In this document: one piece after another, positions 8,329 to 15,945 of the stretch | How the letters are laid out: each line of letters begins with the position of its first letter | How positions within the stretch are numbered: the first letter of the stretch is position 1 | From: an uncultured Alcaligenaceae bacterium | GTDB taxonomy: Bacteria; Pseudomonadota; Gammaproteobacteria; Burkholderiales; Burkholderiaceae_B | Direction: 5' to 3' | Assembly: GCA_937952975.1 (NCBI GenBank) | Contig: CALFXX010000045.1 | Coordinates: 1 to 32,149, forward strand | Length of the DNA: 32,149 nt | Notes under the pieces: generated by a model | The model's input: the letters and a program-made list of their open reading frames with translations, nothing else | The model's database searches: none | What the model was told of the DNA's origin: nothing | Made by a program: the position numbers and the translations under genes

Positions 8329-8841
8329 TCAGCCGCGCTCGCGAGTGAACGCCTCAATTTTTGCCTGATGCTCAGGATGATGACCATAAGCCGCTAGCAG
8401 GGATTGACGCGAGCCGAGTTCAAAATCTTGAAATTCAAACCCGGGCGCCACGACGCAACTCACAAAACTGCAAGACGCTGCTTGGCAGGGTTGCGCGGCA
8501 AACCACGTTTTGGCAGGGATTGTGAGCTGAAAGCGGCCTGACTCAGCACCTAAGCGCTGCACGTGAAGCTGGCCATTTTCTGCAAAACTGTAGATTGCAA
8601 GATCGCAACCCGAGTGAAAAAACCATGTTTCATCAGACTGGATTCGATGCCAGGAGGAAAAGTCTTCACCGCCCAGCAAATAATAAATACTCGTGTAGGC
8701 CGATCGCTCGTACCCCTCAGAACCACTCAGCACACGGAGGTTGGCACGATGCACTTCTGCATAAAAGCCCCCTTCAGGATGGGGGACTAAGCCGTGCAGT
8801 TCAATTAACCGCTGTTGTTCATTCAATTGCGATCCTCTCAT
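8329..8841 (-). CDS. Cupin domain protein, DUF985 family
   Basis: This is a soluble 170-residue single-domain cupin. It carries the DUF985 hallmarks in order: LVPHPEGGFYAEVHR near the N-terminus, TSIYYLL, the WHRIQSDETWFFHSG core, PAKTWFAAQP, and the C-terminal VAPGFEFQDFELG. Members form a beta-barrel resembling sugar-epimerase-type cupins, but the reaction is unknown. The length is normal. It is probably transcribed with the downstream YdcZ-type gene and diverges from the binding-protein-like gene at 9000. The ATG at 8841 is the only start upstream of the conserved region. Family identity is secure; function is not. Confidence 0.88.
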   Translation of the reverse strand: MRGSQLNEQQRLIELHGLVPHPEGGFYAEVHRANLRVLSGSEGYERSAYTSIYYLLGGEDFSSWHRIQSDETWFFHSGCDLAIYSFAENGQLHVQRLGAESGRFQLTIPAKTWFAAQPCQAASCSFVSCVVAPGFEFQDFELGSRQSLLAAYGHHPEHQAKIEAFTRERG

Positions 8842-8903
8842 CGACCCTCGTTATTGCTTTACTTTCGCTTGCGGCAGCTTAAACTTATGCTCTATTGATA
8901 TAA

Positions 8904-8959
8904 AGGTCGTCGAAAACTCGCCGACCTAAAATACTCGTTCAGGCGGCCCTCAAACCGCC
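8904..8959 (+). other. Two short hairpins in the leader of the gene at 9000
   Basis: The first is AGGTCG (8904-8909) facing CGACCT (8922-8927), with an inner CG/CG pair beyond one mismatch. The second is GGCGG (8942-8946) facing CCGCC (8955-8959) across 8 bases. Neither has a T tract. They lie between the divergent cupin and the gene at 9000 and could be operators or a structured mRNA leader. The stems are short and may be chance. Confidence 0.35.
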
Positions 8960-8999
8960 ATGCCAAGATTGTAATCCCGACTAAATAATTCAAAAAACA

Positions 9000-9737
9000 A
9001 TGATGACACCAGATCTTCTTCAAGCTCTTGCACCAACAGGCACGTTGCGCGCCGGCGTCTACACCGGAAACTTTTTGTTGATCACCGGCAAGACAGCTGA
9101 GGGTGACCCTGACGGGGTCTCGCCCGATCTTTGCCGCGCCATCGCGCAAAAGCTCGGCGTACCACTGCAACTTATTCCCTTTAAAAGCCAAGATGCTTTG
9201 GTCGATGCCGTTGGCAGCAATGATTGCGATATTGGTTTTGTAGGTGCCGACCCAGATCGCGCTGCGAAGGTAACCTTTACCCCAGCCTACGTTGAAATCC
9301 AAGCCACCTACATCGTGCCCGAGGCGTCAACAATCAAACACGCCTCTGAGGTTGATCGCGCTGGGGTGCGCATCGCTGTTCCTGCGCGCAGCGCCTACGG
9401 ACTCTGGCTGAACCGCAACATCAAACACGCACAATTAATCGAAGCCGAAGGCTTTGACGCCACAATTGAGATCTTCACAAAAGACAAGCTCGAGGCGCTT
9501 GCAGGCTTGCGCGTTGGACTTGAAGTGGATATTAAAAAAATCCCAGGGACTCGTATCGTTGACGGCGAATTCACCATGGTGCAGCAAGGTGCCAGCACCC
9601 GCAAAGGCGATGCCATCGCAGCTCAGTTTTTGTTCGACTTTCTTGAACACGCCAAGGCCTCTGGCTTAGTGGCTCAGTTGATTCAAAAGCATCGCGTACA
9701 CGGCTTACACGTTGCACCATTGGCTCAAGGTCGCTGA
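9000..9737 (+). CDS. Substrate-binding-domain protein of SBP_bac_3 family, no signal peptide
   Basis: This 245-residue protein resembles periplasmic amino-acid-binding proteins of ABC importers. Visible features are a GTLRAGVYTGNF first strand, GVSPDLCRAIAQKLGV, DALVDAVGSNDCDIGFVGADPDRA, and VRIAVPARSAYGLWL opening the second lobe. It lacks a signal peptide. The family fold starts about 12 residues after the Met, and an in-frame TAA at 8982-8984 rules out an upstream extension. It should therefore remain in the cytoplasm unless exported in an unusual way. No permease or ATPase is adjacent; 83 nt later a membrane HD-GYP gene begins on the same strand. There is no clear ribosome binding site before the ATG at 9000. 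It could be a cytosolic ligand sensor, a prephenate-dehydratase-like relict, or a receptor that lost its signal. Confidence 0.8.
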   Translation: MMTPDLLQALAPTGTLRAGVYTGNFLLITGKTAEGDPDGVSPDLCRAIAQKLGVPLQLIPFKSQDALVDAVGSNDCDIGFVGADPDRAAKVTFTPAYVEIQATYIVPEASTIKHASEVDRAGVRIAVPARSAYGLWLNRNIKHAQLIEAEGFDATIEIFTKDKLEALAGLRVGLEVDIKKIPGTRIVDGEFTMVQQGASTRKGDAIAAQFLFDFLEHAKASGLVAQLIQKHRVHGLHVAPLAQGR

Positions 9738-9820
9738 TGCGTTCGATCCGAATTGTTCATGTAGATGTTTTCGAAACGACAGATTTTTAGTACAAGCCAT
9801 CCGAACCGGAAACATCAACA

Positions 9821-11434
9821 TTGAATAACACCTCTTCGACTCAGCACAGCTCAGACTGGCTGCGCGCGCACAAGATAATTGATCTTTATTACGCGGCTGG
9901 GTTGGTGATATTTACTGCCATCAGGCTGCTACCCGGACACGCCGGCATGAACGTTGCCGCATCGCTTGTCCTGACGAGCATCGTCTTTGCATTCGTCCTG
10001 GCTGACCTTTGGTCACTGCACTATCGCGCGCGAACATTTTTATCGGACGTTTTAATACCGACCTTAACACTCAGCTTTGCATGCCTTGGAATCTGGTTCG
10101 TCAACCCCTATGCCGTCATGTGGGTGTTTGCATCGATTCCGGTGATTTTTGTACGCCTGCCGCTTGCCTCTGCATACGCGTTAAGCACAGCAGCATTGGC
10201 TCTAGCGTTGGGTATTTTGTTCATCAAATACAGTGTGGATACCGTGATCCTGACTCGCCTCGCGTTAGCGGGTGGCATGATCACCGTCACGCTTGGCAGC
10301 TTTTTAAAGATATTTTATCGGGTCAATATCGAACTGAAGGAGAAGACTCAATTGCTCGATAGCACGCTGCAGTCGATTCCGCAGGGGCTGACTGTTATTG
10401 GTAAGGATAATCGCCACAAGCTTTTTAACCAGCAATACTGCGATATTTTAAATCTGCCTCGCTCACTCATTGAAAATTATCCAACCCTGCCAGAGGTCGT
10501 GCAGTATCAAATTGCTCGCGGTGATTTTAACGATCCTGGCGATATCACACCTGAAACACGCGCTTACATCACATCGCTCGGCGTCAACGTTGACGAGCAC
10601 GTCAAACGTAATTACGTACGAAAAGACACAAATGGTCGCTACATCGAGATTCAAACGCACCCCATGCCCTCAGGAGACATCGTACGTACCTACACCGATG
10701 TTTCTAAATACGAAAATGCGCACCGTAAGCTGCAAGAGCTGTTAGCCGAGCACCAAGAAATGAGTCAACTCATCTTGCAACGCGTACGCGAACAAATGAT
10801 TGACTCGATGACCGAACTCGCCTTAACCCGCGATAACGAAACCGGCTTGCACATCCAGCGTACCAAGCTTTACGTTAAGACTCTTGCACAAATACTCAGT
10901 CGGGCTGAACGTTACCGCGAGCAACTCTCGGATGATCTGATTGAGAAAATCGTCACCGCTGCGCCCTTACACGATCTTGGCAAGGTCGGGATCCCAGATC
11001 ATATCTTGCTCAAACCCAGTCGTCACACTGCCGAAGAGACAGTGGTCATGCGCACCCACGCCATGCTTGGCGAAACTATTTTGGCAGCGGCCTCCGGCGC
11101 CGATCGTACGGCGAGCTCTCTGTTTAACATCGCCGCCAGAATCGCGGGCGGACACCACGAAAACTGGGATGGCAGTGGCTATCCTCGCGGGCTTGCCGGC
11201 ACCGACATCCCGCTTGAGGCGCGTTTGATGGCCTTAGCGGATGTCTACGACGCACTGACCACCGAGCGCATCTACAAAAAGGCGTGGACGCACGAGGCGG
11301 CCAGCGCAGAGATTTACCGTCTATCGGGTAAAAAATTCGATCCAGATCTGGTCTTTGCCTTTGGCCAGGCTGAAGCGCGCTTTCGTGAGATTGCCATCGA
11401 ACTCAATGACTCGACGTCTACAATAAAATCCTAG
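9821..11434 (+). CDS. Membrane PAS/HD-GYP domain protein, probable cyclic-di-GMP phosphodiesterase
   Basis: This 537-residue protein has about six membrane helices (residues 20-165) of no recognised type. A PAS domain follows (about 178-295, with SIPQGLTVIGKDNRHKLFNQQ), then a short helical linker and an HD-GYP domain (about 320-515). Catalytic signatures are intact: the metal-binding H384-D385 in APLHDLGKVGIPD, and HHENWDGSGYP at 445-455. HD-GYP proteins hydrolyse c-di-GMP to pGpG or GMP, so this should lower c-di-GMP in response to a membrane or PAS signal. The start is a TTG at 9821, because no ATG occurs before the first helix and a TAG at 9788 blocks extension. The histidine kinase gene begins 6 nt after its stop, so the two are almost certainly cotranscribed. 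Confidence 0.92.
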   Translation: MNNTSSTQHSSDWLRAHKIIDLYYAAGLVIFTAIRLLPGHAGMNVAASLVLTSIVFAFVLADLWSLHYRARTFLSDVLIPTLTLSFACLGIWFVNPYAVMWVFASIPVIFVRLPLASAYALSTAALALALGILFIKYSVDTVILTRLALAGGMITVTLGSFLKIFYRVNIELKEKTQLLDSTLQSIPQGLTVIGKDNRHKLFNQQYCDILNLPRSLIENYPTLPEVVQYQIARGDFNDPGDITPETRAYITSLGVNVDEHVKRNYVRKDTNGRYIEIQTHPMPSGDIVRTYTDVSKYENAHRKLQELLAEHQEMSQLILQRVREQMIDSMTELALTRDNETGLHIQRTKLYVKTLAQILSRAERYREQLSDDLIEKIVTAAPLHDLGKVGIPDHILLKPSRHTAEETVVMRTHAMLGETILAAASGADRTASSLFNIAARIAGGHHENWDGSGYPRGLAGTDIPLEARLMALADVYDALTTERIYKKAWTHEAASAEIYRLSGKKFDPDLVFAFGQAEARFREIAIELNDSTSTIKS

Positions 11435-11440
11435 GCATCC

Positions 11441-12910
11441 ATGCAACTTGCTGAACAAGTATTTCTTATACTTTTTGCCGTCATGGCTTTGGGATTGCTC
11501 TTTAGTTTCTCTCCGCTTTTTAACAAGCAAAACAACACTTCACTCAATGGCTATTGGACGCTTTCAGTAGGGTTATACGCAGGTGGTTTTATGATGTTTG
11601 CTCTAGTGCCGTCGCTACACCCTGCTCTGCTGACCCCCGCAAATATCTGTATTCTCGGCACCTACATTTTTAGCGGGCTTTTGTTCCGCTCGTGGCGTCA
11701 GCCGATTGAGCGCCCGTTCTTGATCGCCGCGTGGGGAGGGTTGCTAATACTCGGCATCACCTACGAAGGCATTCGGCAAAATGGAGGCTTCGCTGACCGT
11801 GTGGTCTTTGTCACCACCGCATTTGCGATTGCCTTGATTTGGCAGGGTTATGAAGTCGCACGTGTCATTTACGCAAAAGGCCCAACGATATCGAAATTTA
11901 TTTTTGGCCTCATTGTGATGACTCTTTTGTTAACGCTGGCCCGCACCTTTATAACGTTAAATATCAATCTCAGCCACGTCAGTAACATTTTCAATGAAGA
12001 GATACTGTCGCGATTTTTGCGTTGGGCAACACAAGGTACAACGCTGTTAACTTTTTTTGCAATTGGTACTTTTTATTTGCAACGGCAAATGTCCGAGCGA
12101 AATCAGATGATCGGGGCACTCTCTTCAAAAGATAGCGCACTGTCGAGCCAAATCGAAGAAAAAAATCAAGTCGAGCAGTTGCTGGTTGAGCGTGACGAAT
12201 TGATTCAGTCTTTAATTAGCGCCAAAAAATCAGCCGAGGTCGGGGCGCTTTCGGCTGCACTGGCGCACGAACTGAATCAGCCACTGTGCGCCATACAACT
12301 CAATGCCGAGTGCCTACAAATGGAGCTCTCAAGCGTTGTGAAAAATCCACTGATCCAGCAAGAGCTTGTGTCGAGAATCTTGGCCGATAACAGCCGAGCC
12401 TCCGAGATTATTACCGCTCTCAAACAGATATTTTCAAACACAACTTTCGTGCCACAACGTATTGATCTGATTGAGCTCATGTCGTCTCTCGAAAAACTGT
12501 TTGCACCCCTTGCCAAAAAAGAAAATATTTCGATTCTTCGAAACTATCCCGTCGCGGGCGTATGCCACGTCGAGATCAATCCGCAAGAATTTCAGCAGGT
12601 GCTCTTAAATCTGCTAAATAATGCTGTTCAGGCCTTATCCACCATCACCGATCACGAGCGCTGCATTGGAATCACCATCCGCAAGACAAGTGCCCGAGCA
12701 TACCTGAGTGTTTCTGACAACGGCAAAGGAATCGATCCAACTACTCACGCAACCATTTTTAATCTGCTGAGCTCGACAAAGTATGCTGGTATGGGTTTAG
12801 GGTTATGGTTAAGCCAGCATATTATTGAGCGACACAAAGGTCGCCTCTACACTGTGGTGCGGCCTGAGTGGGCGACCACATTTGAGATTGAATTACCCCT
12901 AAACGAATAA
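11441..12910 (+). CDS. Membrane-bound sensor histidine kinase
   Basis: This 489-residue sensor kinase has about seven hydrophobic helices in residues 5-212 forming an unrecognised membrane sensor. A coiled-coil linker (about 215-262) follows, then a HisKA domain with the phospho-accepting H276 in SAALAHELNQPL. The ATPase domain carries an N box (LLNLLNNAVQAL, N393/N394), a G1 box (DNGKG, 426-430) and a G2 box (GMGLGLWLSQ, from 450). The HELNQPL H-box and the GLGLWLSQHII ending resemble kinases that partner FixJ/TodT-type regulators. It starts 6 nt after the HD-GYP gene, so signal input and c-di-GMP output may be coordinated. No response-regulator gene is adjacent; a FixJ-type one lies at 22230. 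The signal is unknown. Confidence 0.93.
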   Translation: MQLAEQVFLILFAVMALGLLFSFSPLFNKQNNTSLNGYWTLSVGLYAGGFMMFALVPSLHPALLTPANICILGTYIFSGLLFRSWRQPIERPFLIAAWGGLLILGITYEGIRQNGGFADRVVFVTTAFAIALIWQGYEVARVIYAKGPTISKFIFGLIVMTLLLTLARTFITLNINLSHVSNIFNEEILSRFLRWATQGTTLLTFFAIGTFYLQRQMSERNQMIGALSSKDSALSSQIEEKNQVEQLLVERDELIQSLISAKKSAEVGALSAALAHELNQPLCAIQLNAECLQMELSSVVKNPLIQQELVSRILADNSRASEIITALKQIFSNTTFVPQRIDLIELMSSLEKLFAPLAKKENISILRNYPVAGVCHVEINPQEFQQVLLNLLNNAVQALSTITDHERCIGITIRKTSARAYLSVSDNGKGIDPTTHATIFNLLSSTKYAGMGLGLWLSQHIIERHKGRLYTVVRPEWATTFEIELPLNE

Positions 12911-12998
12911 GCTTTCGCCATCTGTCCATAGCGCTAAGTCGCGATGCAAAATACCTCTCAACTCTTACTTTGAACAGCAATCCCTCACGGAGACAATA

Positions 12999-13745
12999 AT
13001 GAAAATTGATTTAACTGGAAAACGCGCGTTAATCGCCGGCGGCAGCCGTGGCATTGGTTTGGCGATTGCCGACGCTTACGCGCAAGCCGGTGCAGATGTG
13101 TCAATCTGCGCCAGAAGTGAAGGCCCCTTGCGCGAAGCAGAGCTTGCGTTAAAAAAGCACGGCCATAAAGTGCTGGCGACCTCCTGCGATTTGGGTGATG
13201 CCAACGCAATCAAACAGTGGGTAGAAGCCTCAGCCAAGTCGCTGGGCGGCATCGATATTCTGGTCAACAATGCCTCTGGCTTTGGTCGCACCGATGACGA
13301 AGCAGGCTGGGCCGTCAGTGTTCAAATCGATTTGATGGCAACCGTGCGTGCCTGTCACGCGGCCATGCCTTACCTCGAGGCGCGCGGCGGTAGCATCTTG
13401 CATATCTCTTCGATTTCAGGCCTTGGGGCAAGCGTACGTACGCCACCCTACGGCGCCATCAAGGCGGCTTTAATCGAGTACACCCAGACACAGGCACTGG
13501 CCTATGCGGGTAAAAAGATTCGCGTGAACTGCATCGCTCCTGGCTCGATTTTCTTTGAGGGCGGCACCTGGGACATCGCCAAGCGCGATAAGCCCGAGCT
13601 CTACGAACGCATTCTCGCCGGCATCCCAACCGGGCGGTTTGGTATTCCTGAAGAAATTGCAACAGTCGCCAGCTTTTTAGCGAGCGACCTGGCCTCTTGG
13701 GTCACCGGGCAAACGATTGCTGTTGACGGTGGACAGAGCCTTTAA
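12999..13745 (+). CDS. Short-chain dehydrogenase/reductase (SDR)
   Basis: This is a cytosolic NAD(P)-dependent oxidoreductase of 248 residues, the classical SDR size. The nucleotide-binding motif AGGSRGIG covers residues 13-20, the NNASG motif lies at 90-94, and the catalytic S138, Y151 and K155 are present (YGAIK). The substrate-loop and C-terminal ending VTGQTIAVDGGQSL are typical. CGGAGA about 7 nt before the ATG is a good ribosome binding site. A second SDR of different sequence follows 119 nt later, with an 11-bp dyad in between. Many such enzymes act on 3-oxoacyl or sugar-like substrates, but nothing here fixes the substrate. Confidence 0.92.
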   Translation: MKIDLTGKRALIAGGSRGIGLAIADAYAQAGADVSICARSEGPLREAELALKKHGHKVLATSCDLGDANAIKQWVEASAKSLGGIDILVNNASGFGRTDDEAGWAVSVQIDLMATVRACHAAMPYLEARGGSILHISSISGLGASVRTPPYGAIKAALIEYTQTQALAYAGKKIRVNCIAPGSIFFEGGTWDIAKRDKPELYERILAGIPTGRFGIPEEIATVASFLASDLASWVTGQTIAVDGGQSL

Positions 13746-13775
13746 CAACATAACTAAATAGTCGTAACGTCTCAC

Positions 13776-13805
13776 CTGACTGACCTAACCCGCGAGGTCA
13801 GTCAG
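13776..13805. other. Perfect 11-bp inverted repeat between the two SDR genes
   Basis: CTGACTGACCT (13776-13786) and AGGTCAGTCAG (13795-13805) flank an 8-base loop, AACCCGCG. The dyad lies 31 nt after the first SDR stop and 59 nt before the second SDR start. No T tract follows on either strand. It could be a terminator without a U run, an mRNA-stabilising hairpin, or an operator controlling the second gene. Confidence 0.7.
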
Positions 13806-13864
13806 TATGCAGCAGCGCGACGTAACACGCGCGACCGACATCTTTCATACGCAGCCAAAACAAC

Positions 13865-14650
13865 ATGACCACTTCAATCGCGACACGTCTAAAGGACCGC
13901 ACCGTCTTGGTAAACGGTGGTGCACGCGGAATCGGACGCGCAAGCGCCCTTCGCTTAGCGGCTGAGGGTGCAAAGGTATGGATCACCAGCCGCGACGAGG
14001 CAGCGATGGCCGAGGCGCTTGGTGAGGCAACTGCTCACGGGCTCGTGATCCATGGGTTGCTGATGGACTCATCAAACGCAGCATCGATTAAAGAGGCGAT
14101 TGCACAGGTTTATTCAACCGATCAGCGTCTAGACATTCTGGTGAACAACGCTGGCGGCTCGTTACAGACCCCGGCGCTGTTTGAACAAGAGTCAGACGAT
14201 GACTGGAAGCGTGTGCTGGATCTGAACATTATGGGTACTGTTTGGGCGTGTCGCCAAGCCCTGCCGCTCATGACGGCTGCCGGACACGGGCGCATCGTAA
14301 ACGTTGGGTCAAAAGCGGGCCGCTTTAGCAGTCGGGTCGCGGGCGCAAACTATGCGGCCTCAAAAGGTGCCATTAGCGCACTGACGCGGCAACTTGCCGC
14401 CGAATACGGTCCCAAAGGGATTACGGTCAATTGTGTGTGTCCGGGTCTTGTGATGACGCCACGCACTAAAGCGCGCTGGGAGTCTCGCAAAACCCCAGAA
14501 GAACGCGCCGCACTGCTAGAAAGCATCCCACTGCGACGTCATGCCGAGCCGCAGGATATCGCGGCGGCGATTGCTTTTTTAGCGTCAGACGACTCTGCCT
14601 TTATTACTGGGATTACACTGGACGTGAATGGCGGCGAAGTGATGGCGTAA
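13865..14650 (+). CDS. Short-chain dehydrogenase/reductase (SDR), second copy
   Basis: This classical SDR of 261 residues has an NGGARGIG cofactor loop (17-24), NNAGG (94-98), and the catalytic S149, Y163 and K167 (YAASK). The C-terminal ITGITLDVNGGEVMA ending matches FabG-like enzymes. Beyond family motifs it differs from the SDR immediately upstream, so the pair is probably not a recent duplication. The ribosome binding site before the ATG is poor. The gene may be transcribed with the first SDR or from its own promoter near the 11-bp dyad. It reduces or oxidises a hydroxy/keto substrate with NAD(P); the substrate is undetermined. Confidence 0.92.
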   Translation: MTTSIATRLKDRTVLVNGGARGIGRASALRLAAEGAKVWITSRDEAAMAEALGEATAHGLVIHGLLMDSSNAASIKEAIAQVYSTDQRLDILVNNAGGSLQTPALFEQESDDDWKRVLDLNIMGTVWACRQALPLMTAAGHGRIVNVGSKAGRFSSRVAGANYAASKGAISALTRQLAAEYGPKGITVNCVCPGLVMTPRTKARWESRKTPEERAALLESIPLRRHAEPQDIAAAIAFLASDDSAFITGITLDVNGGEVMA

Positions 14651-14700
14651 GCCGCGCTGCCTAATCCCCAATGTTTAGCCTCTCGATATAGCGACCACGT

Positions 14701-15177
14701 ATGCGTACCTTTGTCTTAGCCTCTTTGTTGTGTTGTTCTAGTCTGGCATTGATCGGGTGCACTGCAAGCGGCCCGGTCAAACCGCCTCCGGCTCGGATGG
14801 CAACGGGGTTGTTTAAAAATACCGATGCCAGCACCGTGAAAAACAACCTCATGAGTGTGTGCTCAAAAAATCGCCTACGTATTCAAACAGACAAAAATGA
14901 AATCACGTGCACCAGCCCTGAAATCGATCCACAACGCAACGCCATGATTACTGCGATGATCAACAACGAGTGGGCGTTGCAATACAAAGACGTCGTGGGC
15001 TTCACCTTAAGCGCCGAAGGATCAGACGTACGCGTCAACGCAAACTCTTACCTTGAATTCATTATGCCCAAGGGCCTCATGGCAGATGCACCTGCAAAAT
15101 CAACCCGCAATCTGCTTGACGATGCTTCATTTATCAATGCACAACAGTTGCTTAGAGCGGCTGGGGCAGCTGAGTAA
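14701..15177 (+). CDS. Hypothetical lipoprotein
   Basis: I do not recognise this 158-residue protein. It has a lipoprotein signal peptide: MRTFVLASLLCCSSLALIGC, with a lipobox LIGC and the lipidated Cys at residue 20. The residues after Cys (TASG) do not include the Asp that retains lipoproteins at the inner membrane, so outer-membrane sorting is possible. A proline-rich stretch (PVKPPPAR) follows, then a small mixed alpha/beta domain with two further cysteines (C54 and C70), which could form a disulfide. It ends 6 nt before the carbonic anhydrase gene, which argues for one transcript. The ribosome binding site is weak. No function can be assigned. Confidence 0.8.
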   Translation: MRTFVLASLLCCSSLALIGCTASGPVKPPPARMATGLFKNTDASTVKNNLMSVCSKNRLRIQTDKNEITCTSPEIDPQRNAMITAMINNEWALQYKDVVGFTLSAEGSDVRVNANSYLEFIMPKGLMADAPAKSTRNLLDDASFINAQQLLRAAGAAE

Positions 15178-15183
15178 GCCGAT

Positions 15184-15858
15184 ATGTCAGCGCTCAATAA
15201 TCCTCACCACCTGACTGTTTTATTTGAAAAGAATCAGCAGTGGGTTGACTCGGTTCGTACCAGCGACCCAGATTTTTTTAAGCGACTCGCCAATCAACAA
15301 TCGCCCGAATATCTTTGGATCGGCTGCTCTGACTCACGCGTACCCGCCAACCAGATCACCGGTTTAGCGCCAGGCGAGGTCTTTGTTCATCGCAACATCG
15401 CCAACGTGGTGGTGCACACTGATTTAAATGCCTTATCGGTGATTCAGTTTGCAATCGATCAGCTTAAGGTCAAGCATATTATTGTTGTCGGACACTACGG
15501 GTGCGCTGGCGTTCGCGCGGCGCTTGAAAATATTCGTGTAGGCTTGGCCGACAACTGGATACGACACGTCAAAGATGTGCATGACAAACACGGTTCGTAT
15601 TTTGGGCGTGTCATCAATAGTCAGCAACGGCTCGATCACTTGTGCGAACTGAACGTAATTGAACAAGTGGTCAATGTTTGCCAAACAACCAGCGTACAAG
15701 ATGCTTGGGCGCGCGGCCAAAATGTGACTGTACACGGTTGGGTATACGGACTTGAAGATGGTCTTGTGCGCGACATGGGGATCAGCATCGCTAACCTGAA
15801 CGAACTCGAGCAGCGCTACAGAGCCGTGCTAGAAAAGCGCTACAGCGAGTCTGACTAA
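15184..15858 (+). CDS. can: Beta-class carbonic anhydrase
   Basis: This 224-residue zinc enzyme interconverts CO2 and bicarbonate in the cytoplasm, supplying bicarbonate for carboxylases. The zinc ligands and catalytic residues fit the E. coli Can pattern: C48-S-D50-S-R52 in WIGCSDSRVP, and H104-x-x-C107 in VVGHYGCAGV. The conserved GEVFVHRNIANVV segment lies between them. The length matches the family. It begins 6 nt after the unknown lipoprotein gene and is probably cotranscribed with it. Downstream it faces the convergent MFS transporter gene. Confidence 0.96.
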   Translation: MSALNNPHHLTVLFEKNQQWVDSVRTSDPDFFKRLANQQSPEYLWIGCSDSRVPANQITGLAPGEVFVHRNIANVVVHTDLNALSVIQFAIDQLKVKHIIVVGHYGCAGVRAALENIRVGLADNWIRHVKDVHDKHGSYFGRVINSQQRLDHLCELNVIEQVVNVCQTTSVQDAWARGQNVTVHGWVYGLEDGLVRDMGISIANLNELEQRYRAVLEKRYSESD

Positions 15859-15945
15859 GTCACACTCGGCAAACCTATGGCGCGCTTTGGGTGGCGCCTG
15901 CGCAGCTTTAGCTTTCAACTTTTGCAGGCTGTTTTGTACTTTTGC

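Noticed and set aside
15896..15929. Possible terminator GCCTGC-N22-GCAGGC followed by TGTTTTG after carbonic anhydrase
   Set aside because: The stem is only 6 bp with a 22-base loop and the T run is interrupted; too weak to call.
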